From Polaribacter sejongensis (lineage in GTDB: Bacteria > Bacteroidota > Bacteroidia > Flavobacteriales > Flavobacteriaceae), in contig NZ_CP150667.1 in NCBI RefSeq assembly GCF_038024065.1, positions 3,603,501-3,667,500 on the forward strand: DNA of 64,000 bases, in the 5' to 3' direction. The notes under the pieces are model-generated. The model was not told where the DNA came from. It saw only the letters and a program-made list of their open reading frames with translations, and did no database searches. Position numbers and translations under genes: made by a program. Position 1 is the first letter of the stretch; each line of letters begins with the position of its first letter. Shown piece by piece: positions 37,837 through 46,547 of this stretch.

Positions 37837-40347
37837 TTAAAAATTAAATAGCAACCCTGCCGTTACTCCAAATTTTCTTGCTTCTGAATTATCAAAGTAG
37901 TTTCCTCTAAAGTTAAAATCTACTCGTAATACCTTAAAAATATTAGCAACACCAACACTATATTCATAATAAGGTTCTTGATTAGGAGCAGTTAAGGGGA
38001 TCTCAAAACTATTACCAGTTGTATTTAATGCAACGTTTTTGTCAGAGATATCTCCTAAAAAGGTTTTAAAACCTATTACAGTTCTTAATTTTGTCTTTTT
38101 TAACAACGGAATTCTAGAAAAAATTCTACCATTAAAATTATGCTCTAAATGAAAAGAAGCATATTTATCTGTTACAAATTCGTAGAAATTTAAAAGGTTA
38201 AAGGTATTATTAAACATAAAATAAGTTTGATTTCCTGGAGCAACACTTAATAATCCTAAAGGAACTTCCCCAAAAGTTTGTCCCATTTCTAAAGAAGTTT
38301 TTAACCTTCCTAGACCGCCAATTTCCCATAATTTAAATAAAGAAAGCTGCACTTTAGTATAATCGAAATCACTACCAAAAATATCTTTAGTTCCTCTTGT
38401 TATTTGAGTAAAGTATTTTGTGTAGTTTGTATTTGCAGGCTCTCTCTGTACTCCGAAACCAGACATTTTTCGTTTAGGGTAATATCCCATAGAAAATACG
38501 GTTTCTAATTGTCTTATGTTAGATGAAATACCCGATGTGGCAGTAACATCATTATAGTCTAAACTAAAACTATCTGAAGCTGAACTTAGTGTTTTATAAT
38601 TTGCAGAAAGCTTTAATATTAAATTTGGTGCTGGTTCTATTTCTCCTGTTAGCGTAGTAATATTAATGTTTGTTAGTTTATCATTGGTACCAGTGCTTAT
38701 TAACGATGAAGAACCATCGCTTCTCCCTAAAACATCTGTATTGGCAGTTAAAGTAGCTCCAATTTGTTCTATATCATTTTTCTTTCCACCTGTAATTATG
38801 AACCTATTTTTTTCATTTAGAAGCCATTTTGCCTGAAAACCATATTTTAAATTTTTATCCTTTAAACCATAAGCAGTATAGGCTTCTAGTCTAAATAAAT
38901 CATTAGAAGACTTGTAAGTTCTTGCCCCGACTCTTACTCGCAATCCTTCTACATCATTATAGCCAAAAGTAGAAAAAATAGGGCCATAATCTATGTTTAA
39001 GGATTCAATTTCAAAGTATCCAGAGTACGAAGTCTGAACAGCTTTGTTAATGTTTTTAAACTTTTTAACCGTTTTTAAGGTATCTATTAATTTATAAATA
39101 CCTTTTTCATTTTTGTTGAGTTCTTCTAACCTATTATTGTCCCAAAACTCTCTAGATTTACTATAAATGGAGTCGTTGTTTGGAGTAAAAACTTTTTTAT
39201 CATAAAAGCTGTCATCTTTTAGCGGTTTATTAAAAACGTAATCTTTATAAATGGTTGTCTTTTTACCATAAATTCCTCTTGATTTATCTTTTTTACTAAG
39301 TGAAAAATCAGATAATAGGTAGTCTCTTTTTAATACAAAAATAGAATCATTTAACAATTCAAACTCTTGCTCTATATAGACATCTTTAACCCAGTTTATA
39401 TTGGCATTTTTTACTACTTGTAAATTAATTTCTTTTACAGCAAATGTGGAATCATTTACCCAAAAATTACCTTTAAAAGTAAGTTCGTTTTGTCTTCTAG
39501 GATAGTAAATAATATTATAACACCATTTCTTACCTATAAAAGAGCTGTCTGCTAAAACATAATTATAGTTGTTGATTCCTGTTTTAGACAATGGACTCAC
39601 AAAGCTTTTATCGAAGATTTTTAAATAATTATCATAAATATCATATTCAGCATATAAATCATCTACATAATCTATAAGCTGTTGATCTTTACTAAAACCA
39701 GAGTTTTGGTTTGCAATTAAAACTTCTTTTTCTTTCTTTAAAGTATTGTCTCCATATACGTGTGTAAGGTTTTCATTTAAAAAAACTGGTAAAAAAGTTT
39801 TTCCGGTTATACTAGAGGTATCTACATCTTTAAAAACAAACTCTAATCCTTTAAATATTTTTTTCTCTTTTAATTTTTCATCAATAGTATTTAAATCAAA
39901 TTCTACCTTTTGATATTTCTTATAGGTATACTGATTAAAATGGGTTAAACCATTTTTACGTTTTTGAGCCCAAATTTTTCTAAGAATGTCTATTGCAGGA
40001 TTGTTCTTTTTTGGTTGTTTTCCTGTTGCTATTATAATTTCATCTAAAGCATCTGTTTCTTCTTCAAGTGTAATTTTTAAGTTATAGCTAATTCTGTGTT
40101 CTAAAGGAACTATTAGTGTTTTATAGCCAATAAAAGATACTTCTATTTCTTTCCAAGTTTCTTTAGATTCAAAATAAAAACCACCATTTTCATCACTCGT
40201 AGTTCCTTCTATAGAGCCCTTAAATTGTATACTACAATAGGGAAGAGGTGTGTTGTCTGTGTCTGTTATAATTCCCTTTACTTTTGTTTGTGCTAATAAA
40301 GAGATAGAAAATAATAGAGTATAAATTAAAGCGAATTTTATTTTCAT
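37837..40347 (-). CDS. DUF5686 outer-membrane protein with carboxypeptidase-regulatory domain
   Basis: 836 residues. A signal peptide (to LLAQ, about residue 19) precedes a CarboxypepD_reg-like domain at about residues 22-105 (VKGIITDTDNTPLPYCSIQF; FIGYKTLIVPL), then a long DUF5686-type region and a C-terminal beta-barrel-like half rich in alternating aromatic strands ending AGLLFNF. It is TonB-receptor-like in layout but lacks a plug of the SusC type. Its cargo is unknown. It is a single gene with upstream and downstream spacers of 130 bp or more. Confidence 0.87.
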   Translation of the reverse strand: MKIKFALIYTLLFSISLLAQTKVKGIITDTDNTPLPYCSIQFKGSIEGTTSDENGGFYFESKETWKEIEVSFIGYKTLIVPLEHRISYNLKITLEEETDALDEIIIATGKQPKKNNPAIDILRKIWAQKRKNGLTHFNQYTYKKYQKVEFDLNTIDEKLKEKKIFKGLEFVFKDVDTSSITGKTFLPVFLNENLTHVYGDNTLKKEKEVLIANQNSGFSKDQQLIDYVDDLYAEYDIYDNYLKIFDKSFVSPLSKTGINNYNYVLADSSFIGKKWCYNIIYYPRRQNELTFKGNFWVNDSTFAVKEINLQVVKNANINWVKDVYIEQEFELLNDSIFVLKRDYLLSDFSLSKKDKSRGIYGKKTTIYKDYVFNKPLKDDSFYDKKVFTPNNDSIYSKSREFWDNNRLEELNKNEKGIYKLIDTLKTVKKFKNINKAVQTSYSGYFEIESLNIDYGPIFSTFGYNDVEGLRVRVGARTYKSSNDLFRLEAYTAYGLKDKNLKYGFQAKWLLNEKNRFIITGGKKNDIEQIGATLTANTDVLGRSDGSSSLISTGTNDKLTNINITTLTGEIEPAPNLILKLSANYKTLSSASDSFSLDYNDVTATSGISSNIRQLETVFSMGYYPKRKMSGFGVQREPANTNYTKYFTQITRGTKDIFGSDFDYTKVQLSLFKLWEIGGLGRLKTSLEMGQTFGEVPLGLLSVAPGNQTYFMFNNTFNLLNFYEFVTDKYASFHLEHNFNGRIFSRIPLLKKTKLRTVIGFKTFLGDISDKNVALNTTGNSFEIPLTAPNQEPYYEYSVGVANIFKVLRVDFNFRGNYFDNSEARKFGVTAGLLFNF

Positions 40348-40590
40348 TAGTAAGAATAATTCTTGTTGTTTTTTGTGAATTAGATAACGTAATCTTCAAA
40401 TAATTATTTTCTAGTCGGTGTATTATTTACGTCCTTACTAAAAAAAAGATATTTTGATTGATGTAGTCTTTAAAAGTAGAAATACGTGAGATTTAGATAG
40501 TGTAGAAGTGTTTTTTTGAATTTATCCAAATAAAAAAAAGACTAATAAAATATATTTATTAGCCTTTTTTATTAATTTATTGAAGTTGTT
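40348..40590. other. spacer between pdhB and the DUF5686 gene
   Basis: 243 bp containing the pdhB terminator (40532-40570) on the right. The left part must hold the - strand promoter of the DUF5686 gene, but no exact TAnnTTTG box was found. Confidence 0.5.
40532..40570 (-). terminator. pdhB terminator
   Basis: On the - strand, arms CTAATAAA and TTTATTAG with a short AT loop are flanked by GGC/GTC-type pairs and followed by eight U (complement of 40532-40539). It lies 21 bp after the pdhB stop. Confidence 0.75.
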
Positions 40591-41571
40591 TTATTTTTTA
40601 TACATCACTTCTTTTACCGCTTTTATAACATCGTTATAATTTGGTATCCATTTCTCAAATAAAACAGGAGAATAAGGAGCAGGAGTATCTGCAGTAGTAA
40701 TTCTTTTAATAGGAGCATCTAAATAATCGAATGCTTCTTCTTGTATTCTATAAGTTATTTCTGTAGAAATACTAGCAAATGGCCAAGATTCTTCTAAAAT
40801 AACTAATCTATTTGTCTTTTTTACTGATGTTAAAATGGCAGCATGATCCATTGGACGTACTGTTCTTAAATCAATAATTTCACAAGAAATATTTTCTTTT
40901 GATAATTCGTCAGCAGCTTTATAAGCTTCTTTAATAATTTTTCCGAAAGAAACGATTGTTACATCTGTTCCTGCTCTTTTAATGTCTGCAACTCCAATAG
41001 GGATAATGTATTCTCCTTCTGGAATTTCCATTTTATCACCATACATTTGCTCAGACTCCATAAAAATAACCGGATCGTCATCTCTAATAGCAGCTTTTAA
41101 TAAACCTTTTGCATCATAAGGGTTAGAAGGTACAATAACCTTTAAACCAGGAGTGTTTGCAAACCAGTTTTCAAATGCTTGTGAGTGTGTAGCACCTAAT
41201 TGACCAGCAGAACCTGTAGGTCCTCTAAATACAATTGGGCAATTAAACTGTCCACCAGACATTTGTCTAATTTTAGCAGCATTATTTATAATTTGATCAA
41301 TACCAACCAAAGAGAAGTTAAAAGTCATATACTCTACAATTGGTCTAAGACCATTCATTGCAGAACCAACTGCAACCCCAGCAAAACCAAGCTCAGCAAT
41401 AGGTGTGTCTATAACACGTTTAGCACCAAACTCATCTAACATACCTTTAGATGCCTTGTAGGCACCATTATATTCTGCAACTTCTTCACCCATTAAATAA
41501 ATGCTTTCATCTCTGCGCATTTCTTCACTCATGGCTTCACAAATTGCCTCTCTGAATTGAACTGTTTTCAT
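40591..41571 (-). CDS. pdhB: pyruvate dehydrogenase E1 component, beta subunit
   Basis: 326 residues, full length for the E1-beta family. MGEEVAEYNGAYKASKG, DTPIAELGFAGVAVGSAM, FRGPTGSAGQLGATHSQ and DLRTVRPMD are strongly conserved E1-beta blocks covering the thiamine-diphosphate and dimer interface regions. It decarboxylates pyruvate with E1-alpha in the cytoplasmic complex. The alpha subunit and E2/E3 are not adjacent, so the complex genes are dispersed here. A branched-chain 2-oxoacid variant is less likely given the sequence. Confidence 0.93.
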   Translation of the reverse strand: MKTVQFREAICEAMSEEMRRDESIYLMGEEVAEYNGAYKASKGMLDEFGAKRVIDTPIAELGFAGVAVGSAMNGLRPIVEYMTFNFSLVGIDQIINNAAKIRQMSGGQFNCPIVFRGPTGSAGQLGATHSQAFENWFANTPGLKVIVPSNPYDAKGLLKAAIRDDDPVIFMESEQMYGDKMEIPEGEYIIPIGVADIKRAGTDVTIVSFGKIIKEAYKAADELSKENISCEIIDLRTVRPMDHAAILTSVKKTNRLVILEESWPFASISTEITYRIQEEAFDYLDAPIKRITTADTPAPYSPVLFEKWIPNYNDVIKAVKEVMYKK

Positions 41572-41603
41572 CTAGTATTAATTGTAATTAGTAATTTCAA
41601 TTG

Positions 41604-41611
41604 CAAAAGTA
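41604..41611 (-). promoter_or_regulatory. candidate -7 box for pdhB
   Basis: CAAAAGTA on the + strand is TACTTTTG on the - strand, an exact TAnnTTTG match 33 bp before the pdhB ATG. No well-spaced -33 TTG is seen. Confidence 0.45.
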
Positions 41612-41688
41612 AGGAATTATGAGAATAAAAATACTCAAAAAAAAATAAATAATTAGATGAATTATTATCAGCACTAATATTTTTATTT

Positions 41689-43194
41689 TTAATTGAAAAT
41701 ACTAAGAGATTTTGTGTGCTTAAATTCCTTTATATCAGATAAATCAAGGATGCTGTGAAATAGGAAATCTGTGGAGATTGAATTGTTTTTGTTCAAATAA
41801 AGATTTTCTACTTTTTTAGGGGTTTTTTGTTTAAATTTTTCAGAATACCAGACCAACATGGCAGGGTTTTCTGAGGCTTTATGTTTTTGAGCATGAAACC
41901 ATTTACCGTCCTCACCTAAAATTTCTCCATGGTCTGATAGGTAAATTAATATGGTATTCTTAGAAGACTTTTTTAAATCTTCGATAATTTTATTTAAAAA
42001 AGAATCTAAATATAAAATGGTATTATCGTAAGAATTTATAACTGCTGTTTTAGAGGAAGATCCTACATATTTACTCGTTACTATTGGTTTGTACACGGTA
42101 GAATTTTCATCAAACCTGCTATTGTAGTACCAATGACTCCCTATCATATGAAGGGTTGTTATTTTATTTCCTTTAAAATTTTTAGTAAGATCTATGTTAT
42201 TTAATATCTCTAAATCCTTTTCTTTTTTAAAGCTTAAAACGGAATGGAATTTATCTATAATTTGTATTTTATCATTGGTGTTCACAATGTCTTCGTAGCT
42301 TTTTTCTAAAGATTGATTTCCAATCCATTCTGTTTTAAAAGCTGCTTGGTTAAGTACACTATACAAACTTGTCGCGGTGTTTAAAGTATCTGTAATAGAT
42401 TTATCTGTTAGAATTTGTGGTACACTAATAGCAGTATAAGTTAAAGGAGTATAGACATCTTTATAGCTAATTATATTTTTCTGATGCTCTAATAAAGGAG
42501 TTGTTTTCCGGTGATATCCATTTAAAGAAAGGTGATCTGCTCTTACCGATTCTCCAAGAACAAAAACAATATGTAGGTCGTCTTGAGAACTCACAATATG
42601 TTTATCTACTTCTTCTAAAATTAAATCGGTTTTTGCTAAATATTGTTTTACACTAAAAAAAGCAGAGTACGGTAATCTTCGTTTAAGAGCGCCAAAACGA
42701 TAATTTTCAACCATGAAAAATGTGATTATTCCAAGTATAGATAAAATAAATAAAGGCGATTTTATAGTGTTCTTTTCAAGTTTTGTAAATTTTTTTAAAA
42801 TGATAAATACAGCAAGCGTAGCAAGCAGTATATAGCCTAAAAATAGCCAACTAAATACATCTACGGCAATATCTAAATTGGTTTCAGAAATGGCTTGAAT
42901 CATACCAAAATCGATACTAATATCTTGTGTGTACACCCAAAATGATAAACAAGCACATATTAAAAATAGAATAGGAAAAAGTAGGATAAATACTCTTTTA
43001 AATAAACTTAAAATATATATAAAACCAAATACAGAAAACTGAAGTAGCAGAAAATGTATTACGTAGATAAAAAATGCTTTTACAGTACCAAAAGGTACAT
43101 GAACATAACAGGCAATTGTTATAAATAGAGCTACAAAGATATTTAGTAGTAAATGAAATAGAATTTCTTTTTTATATACTTTTATTTTTTCCAT
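41689..43194 (-). CDS. phosphoethanolamine transferase-like sulfatase-fold membrane enzyme
   Basis: 501 residues. About five N-terminal membrane helices (to about residue 165) are followed by a periplasmic alkaline-phosphatase/sulfatase-fold domain. FVLGESVRADHLSLNGY gives the first metal ligands, YTAISVPQIL the catalytic Thr as in EptA-type enzymes, and YLSDHGEILGEDGKWFHAQKH the last metal ligands. It should transfer phosphoethanolamine from phosphatidylethanolamine to a lipid A or envelope glycan. Its first 23 bp overlap the end of the upstream acyltransferase gene, so the two are translated together as an envelope-modification pair. Confidence 0.86.
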   Translation of the reverse strand: MEKIKVYKKEILFHLLLNIFVALFITIACYVHVPFGTVKAFFIYVIHFLLLQFSVFGFIYILSLFKRVFILLFPILFLICACLSFWVYTQDISIDFGMIQAISETNLDIAVDVFSWLFLGYILLATLAVFIILKKFTKLEKNTIKSPLFILSILGIITFFMVENYRFGALKRRLPYSAFFSVKQYLAKTDLILEEVDKHIVSSQDDLHIVFVLGESVRADHLSLNGYHRKTTPLLEHQKNIISYKDVYTPLTYTAISVPQILTDKSITDTLNTATSLYSVLNQAAFKTEWIGNQSLEKSYEDIVNTNDKIQIIDKFHSVLSFKKEKDLEILNNIDLTKNFKGNKITTLHMIGSHWYYNSRFDENSTVYKPIVTSKYVGSSSKTAVINSYDNTILYLDSFLNKIIEDLKKSSKNTILIYLSDHGEILGEDGKWFHAQKHKASENPAMLVWYSEKFKQKTPKKVENLYLNKNNSISTDFLFHSILDLSDIKEFKHTKSLSIFN

Positions 43195-44059
43195 TTAAAA
43201 AGGGTACATATTTGTTGATTAATAATAAAATAGGAAACATTAATAATAGTTGAAAAAGGACTAAGACTATTTTTTCTAGTTCGGTAAAGTTAAAAACACT
43301 AGATCCTATAGTTAAAACGAGCACTAGTTTTATAAAAGTTAAAGATCTTACTTGCATAGCTAAAATTGGTATGGTATTTTTTCCGAAAAAGGATAAGAAT
43401 TTAAAAATAGGTAACACTTTAAAAAGGTTACACCAAAAGAGAACTCCTACAAGTGCATTTATAATAAATAAAAACTCATTGCCATATGTAGATCTATACA
43501 TGTCTACTTCTTGTAGAAGGAATAAAGAAAAAATTAAATGAAGTATACCCAAAATAAAAAAAGAGGTTTTTTCTCCTTTCCATTTATTAAAAAATAAATA
43601 GTTTTTAGTGTAATAGCCAAAGGTGTAAAAAATTAAAGAAACTAAAGAAACGTCTAAGCTCCAGAACAAGTTTATGTTTGTGAATCTAGGAATTAAAAAA
43701 CCTATTAATACACTAATAATTATGACTAGGAATTGTTTTTTTTTGTTTTGAATGAATTTTTTTATCAACCAAAAAATAAGAAAAGTTAAAAAAATGGATG
43801 GTAAAAACCACATTGGAATTCCCCAATTCATATAGTCGATGTCTCCTTGAGCATAAAAAATACCTATAAAATTTTTAATTGGGGATAGATCTAAAGCTGC
43901 TGATTCTCCATATTTTCTACCTAAAAATAACCAAAAGAAAAAAAGTATAAAACTCCAGAGAAAGTATGGCACTAAAAGTTGTTGAACCCTTTTTTTAACG
44001 ATCTCGAAATTAGATTTCTTAGGATGAAAAACGCCCGCAATTAAAAAAAATAAAGGCAT
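43172..44059 (-). CDS. acyltransferase 3 family membrane protein, true start upstream
   Basis: 295 residues from the first in-frame ATG (44059), but this start is inside the conserved domain. The same frame is open to the stop at 44222-44224 and reads INWIDQIKGFGIILVVYGH just upstream, followed by YIYSFHMPLFF, the classic N-terminal helix of acyltransferase 3 proteins with the catalytic His in YGH and the K-x10-H spacing. No ATG, GTG or TTG occurs in that upstream stretch. Either a rare ATT/ATA/ATC start is used or the start codon was lost. About nine more hydrophobic helices follow. It probably O-acylates an envelope glycan with the co-translated phosphoethanolamine transferase. Confidence 0.82.
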   Translation of the reverse strand: MPLFFLIAGVFHPKKSNFEIVKKRVQQLLVPYFLWSFILFFFWLFLGRKYGESAALDLSPIKNFIGIFYAQGDIDYMNWGIPMWFLPSIFLTFLIFWLIKKFIQNKKKQFLVIIISVLIGFLIPRFTNINLFWSLDVSLVSLIFYTFGYYTKNYLFFNKWKGEKTSFFILGILHLIFSLFLLQEVDMYRSTYGNEFLFIINALVGVLFWCNLFKVLPIFKFLSFFGKNTIPILAMQVRSLTFIKLVLVLTIGSSVFNFTELEKIVLVLFQLLLMFPILLLINKYVPFLNGKNKSI

Positions 44060-44380
44060 GTGAAAACTATAAATATAATTTTCGATTACAGGGAAATTAT
44101 GTCCGTAAACAACTAGAATGATACCAAAACCTTTAATTTGGTCAATCCAATTTATTCTTTTTTGGTTTGAAACTAGAGCGTTGATGTTTTTTTGAAATTT
44201 TATTTTAGTATTAATTTTGTTTTAACTGTAAAGAACAGACTTTTTTTACATTTTATTAAATAAATGTGTCTTCATAATGCGAAAAAGTTAAATAATTCAA
44301 AAAAATACTATGCATGCATAGTATTTTTTTAAAAAATTATGTATTTTCGTTGCAGATAAAAAGTATAAAAATAGAATTTT
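44060..44380. other. region upstream of the acyltransferase ATG and of etfB
   Basis: 321 bp. The left ~145 bp (44060-44203) encode the conserved N-terminus of the acyltransferase on the - strand without a canonical start codon. The right part is a divergent promoter region with a 32-bp perfect palindrome at 44299-44330. Confidence 0.7.
44299..44330. promoter_or_regulatory. 32-bp perfect palindrome upstream of etfB
   Basis: The core ATACTATGCATGCATAGTAT (44305-44324) is its own reverse complement, extended on both sides by A6/T6. It ends 50 bp before the etfB ATG. Nothing upstream on the + strand needs a terminator here, so an operator or divergent regulatory site is the likelier role. A near-match -7 box (TATTTTCG, about 44341-44348) lies between it and etfB. 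Confidence 0.65.
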
Positions 44381-45127
44381 ATGAAAATATTGGTTTGTAT
44401 TAGTCATGTTCCAGATACCACGTCTAAGATTAATTTTACAGAAAACGATACAAAATTTGATACAAATGGAGTACAGTTTGTTATTAATCCTTATGATGAA
44501 TTTTGTTTAACAAGAGCCATGTGGTTTAAAGAAAAACAAGGTGCTTCTGTAACAATTGTAAATGTTGGTGGTCCAGAAACAGAACCTACATTGCGTAAAG
44601 CTTTAGCAATAGGAGCCGATAATGCAATACGTGTAAATGTAAACCCAACAGACGGATTTCAAGTAGCAAAAGAATTGGCAGCAGTTGTAAAAAATGGTGA
44701 ATATGATTTAGTATTGGCAGGAAAAGAATCTGCAGACTATAATGGTCAAATGGTTCCAGGAATGTTAGCTACGTTAACCGATTTTAATTTTATAAATGGT
44801 TGTGTTGGTTTAGAAGTAGAGGGTACTTCTGTTACTGCAACTAGAGAAATAGATGGAGGAAACGAAACTTTATCTACAAGTTTACCTTTAGTAATTGGTG
44901 GACAAAAAGGAGTGGTAGAAGAAAAAGATTTACGCATACCAAATATGCGTGGAATTATGATGGCACGTAAAAAACCATTAGAAGTGGTAGAGCCAGTTAG
45001 TAATGAAGCATCAACAAGTATTCAATCTTTTGAAAAACTACCAGCAAAAGGAGCTGTAAAATTAGTAGATGCAGATAATGTAGATGAGTTAATTAGCTTA
45101 TTGCATAACGAAGCAAAAGTAATATAA
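44381..45127 (+). CDS. etfB: electron transfer flavoprotein, beta subunit
   Basis: 248 residues, the expected length. The N-terminus MKILVCISHVPDTTSKINF, the block NPYDEFCLTRAMWFKE and LAGKESADYNGQMVPGMLA are characteristic of ETF-beta, which binds AMP and forms the heterodimer with ETF-alpha. It takes electrons from acyl-CoA dehydrogenases. The alpha subunit follows after a 109-bp spacer that contains a hairpin repeat, so beta and alpha are probably co-transcribed. A 32-bp palindrome lies upstream. Confidence 0.94.
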   Translation: MKILVCISHVPDTTSKINFTENDTKFDTNGVQFVINPYDEFCLTRAMWFKEKQGASVTIVNVGGPETEPTLRKALAIGADNAIRVNVNPTDGFQVAKELAAVVKNGEYDLVLAGKESADYNGQMVPGMLATLTDFNFINGCVGLEVEGTSVTATREIDGGNETLSTSLPLVIGGQKGVVEEKDLRIPNMRGIMMARKKPLEVVEPVSNEASTSIQSFEKLPAKGAVKLVDADNVDELISLLHNEAKVI

Positions 45128-45155
45128 GAGAGTGTAATTGGTGAATTGTTGAATA

Positions 45156-45190
45156 GTGTAATTGTTATAACGATTACCCAACAATTACAC
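45156..45190. repeat. intergenic hairpin in the etfB-etfA spacer
   Basis: GTGTAATTGTT (45156-45166) pairs perfectly with AACAATTACAC (45180-45190) around a 13-nt loop. A partial direct copy GTGTAATTGG precedes it. The arms share the core TGTAATTGTT with a second hairpin at 48634-48685. Confidence 0.75.
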
Positions 45191-45236
45191 AGTAAACAAC
45201 TACACATTTACACAATTTTAAAAAAAAAATAAATAT

Positions 45237-46193
45237 ATGTCTGTTTTAGTTTTTGCCGATTCATCGGAAGGAAAATTTAAGAAAACTGCTTTAGAAGTAG
45301 TTTCATATGGAAAAAAGGTTGCAGAACAATTAGGTACTAATGTTGTTGCACTCACAATAAACGCAAGCGATTCATCAGAATTATATACATACGGAGCAGA
45401 GAAAGTAGTATCAGTTTCTAATGATGCTTTACAAACTTTTAATGCAAAACAATATGCAGCTGTAATTACAGAAGTTGCAAAAGCACAAAATGCCACTGTT
45501 GTAGTTGTAGATTCTAGTACAGATGGTTTGTATCTAGCTCCAATTATTGCAGTAAACTTAGAAGCAGGTTGCGTTTCTAACGTAGTAGATGTACCATCAA
45601 GTACGAGTCCGTTTACAGTAAAAAGAAAAACATTTTCTAACAAAGCATTTTCAAATACTGTAATTTCTACAGAACATAAAGTTATAGTAGTTGCAAAAAA
45701 TTCTTATGGCGTTCATGAAAATGTAGTTACTGGAAGCACAGAAACTTTTGAAGCTACAATAGTAGAATCAGGAGTAAAATCGGAAAAAATAGAAAGAGTT
45801 ACTGGTAAAGTAACTATTGCAGATGCAGAAATTGTTGTCTCTGCAGGTAGAGGTTTAAAAGGACCAGAAAATTGGGGTATGGTAGAAGAATTAGCAAGTG
45901 TTTTAGGCGCTGCAACAGCTTGTTCTAAACCAGTTTCAGATTTAGGATGGCGTCCACATGCAGAACATGTAGGGCAAACTGGTAAGCCAGTTGCATCTAA
46001 TTTATATATTGCCATTGGTATTTCTGGAGCAATTCAGCATTTAGCTGGTATCAACGCATCAAAAGTAAAAGTAGTTATAAATACAGACCCAGAAGCACCG
46101 TTTTTTAAAGCAGCAGATTATGGGATTGTTGGTGATGCTTTTGAAGTAGTTCCAAAATTAATCGAAAAATTAAAAGCTTTTAAAGCGTCTTAA
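45237..46193 (+). CDS. etfA: electron transfer flavoprotein, alpha subunit
   Basis: 318 residues. The C-terminal FAD domain shows SAGRGLKGPENWGMVEELA, SDLGWRPHAEHVGQTGKPV and ISGAIQHLAGI followed by INTDPEAPFFKAADYGIVGD, all standard ETF-alpha motifs. The N-terminal domain begins MSVLVFADSSEGKFKK. It forms the ETF heterodimer with the protein encoded upstream and passes electrons to ETF-quinone oxidoreductase. A terminator follows 54 bp behind. Confidence 0.95.
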   Translation: MSVLVFADSSEGKFKKTALEVVSYGKKVAEQLGTNVVALTINASDSSELYTYGAEKVVSVSNDALQTFNAKQYAAVITEVAKAQNATVVVVDSSTDGLYLAPIIAVNLEAGCVSNVVDVPSSTSPFTVKRKTFSNKAFSNTVISTEHKVIVVAKNSYGVHENVVTGSTETFEATIVESGVKSEKIERVTGKVTIADAEIVVSAGRGLKGPENWGMVEELASVLGAATACSKPVSDLGWRPHAEHVGQTGKPVASNLYIAIGISGAIQHLAGINASKVKVVINTDPEAPFFKAADYGIVGDAFEVVPKLIEKLKAFKAS

Positions 46194-46547
46194 TTATAAA
46201 GAATTATTTTTTGGGCGTGCCCAAATTATTTAAAGTGAAATATTAGAAACTTATCAGAAGTAAAATTTTGATAAGTTTTTTTATCAACTTTTATCAAAGT
46301 CAAAATAATTTCGTCAGGCTTGGAGTTTATCTTGAGCCAGACGAAAGGCACTCGCTTTTTTATTTTAAAAGAAAAATAAAAAGAGCTCAAACAGGTGCTT
46401 CAATCCTTCATGCAAGAGTAAAACTCACTTTTTTGAGAAATATCAGCATTAACCTATTATTTTTATTAAATTGTGCCCCTCTAAAAGTTTGTAAAAATGA
46501 CTTCAAAAAGTTTTGCAAATATATTTTAGTTTTACGTAAATAAATTT
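46194..46547. other. intergenic region of mixed short inverted repeats
   Basis: 354 bp between etfA and the bifunctional nuclease. It contains TTGGGC/GCCCAA around 46211-46224, the etfA terminator at 46247-46282, and near-palindromic TCGTCAGGCT/AGCCAGACGA at 46311-46320 and 46335-46344. A 91-codon ORF crosses this stretch but looks spurious. Confidence 0.6.
46247..46282 (+). terminator. etfA terminator
   Basis: AAACTTATCA (46247-46256) pairs perfectly with TGATAAGTTT (46269-46278), with a 12-nt loop and a T run to 46282. Confidence 0.8.

Noticed and set aside
46268..46543. 91-codon ORF on the + strand between etfA and the bifunctional nuclease gene
   Set aside because: It begins inside the etfA terminator, crosses short inverted repeats, has an uneven composition with no recognisable domain, and its codon pattern differs from the neighbours. 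I treat it as chance.
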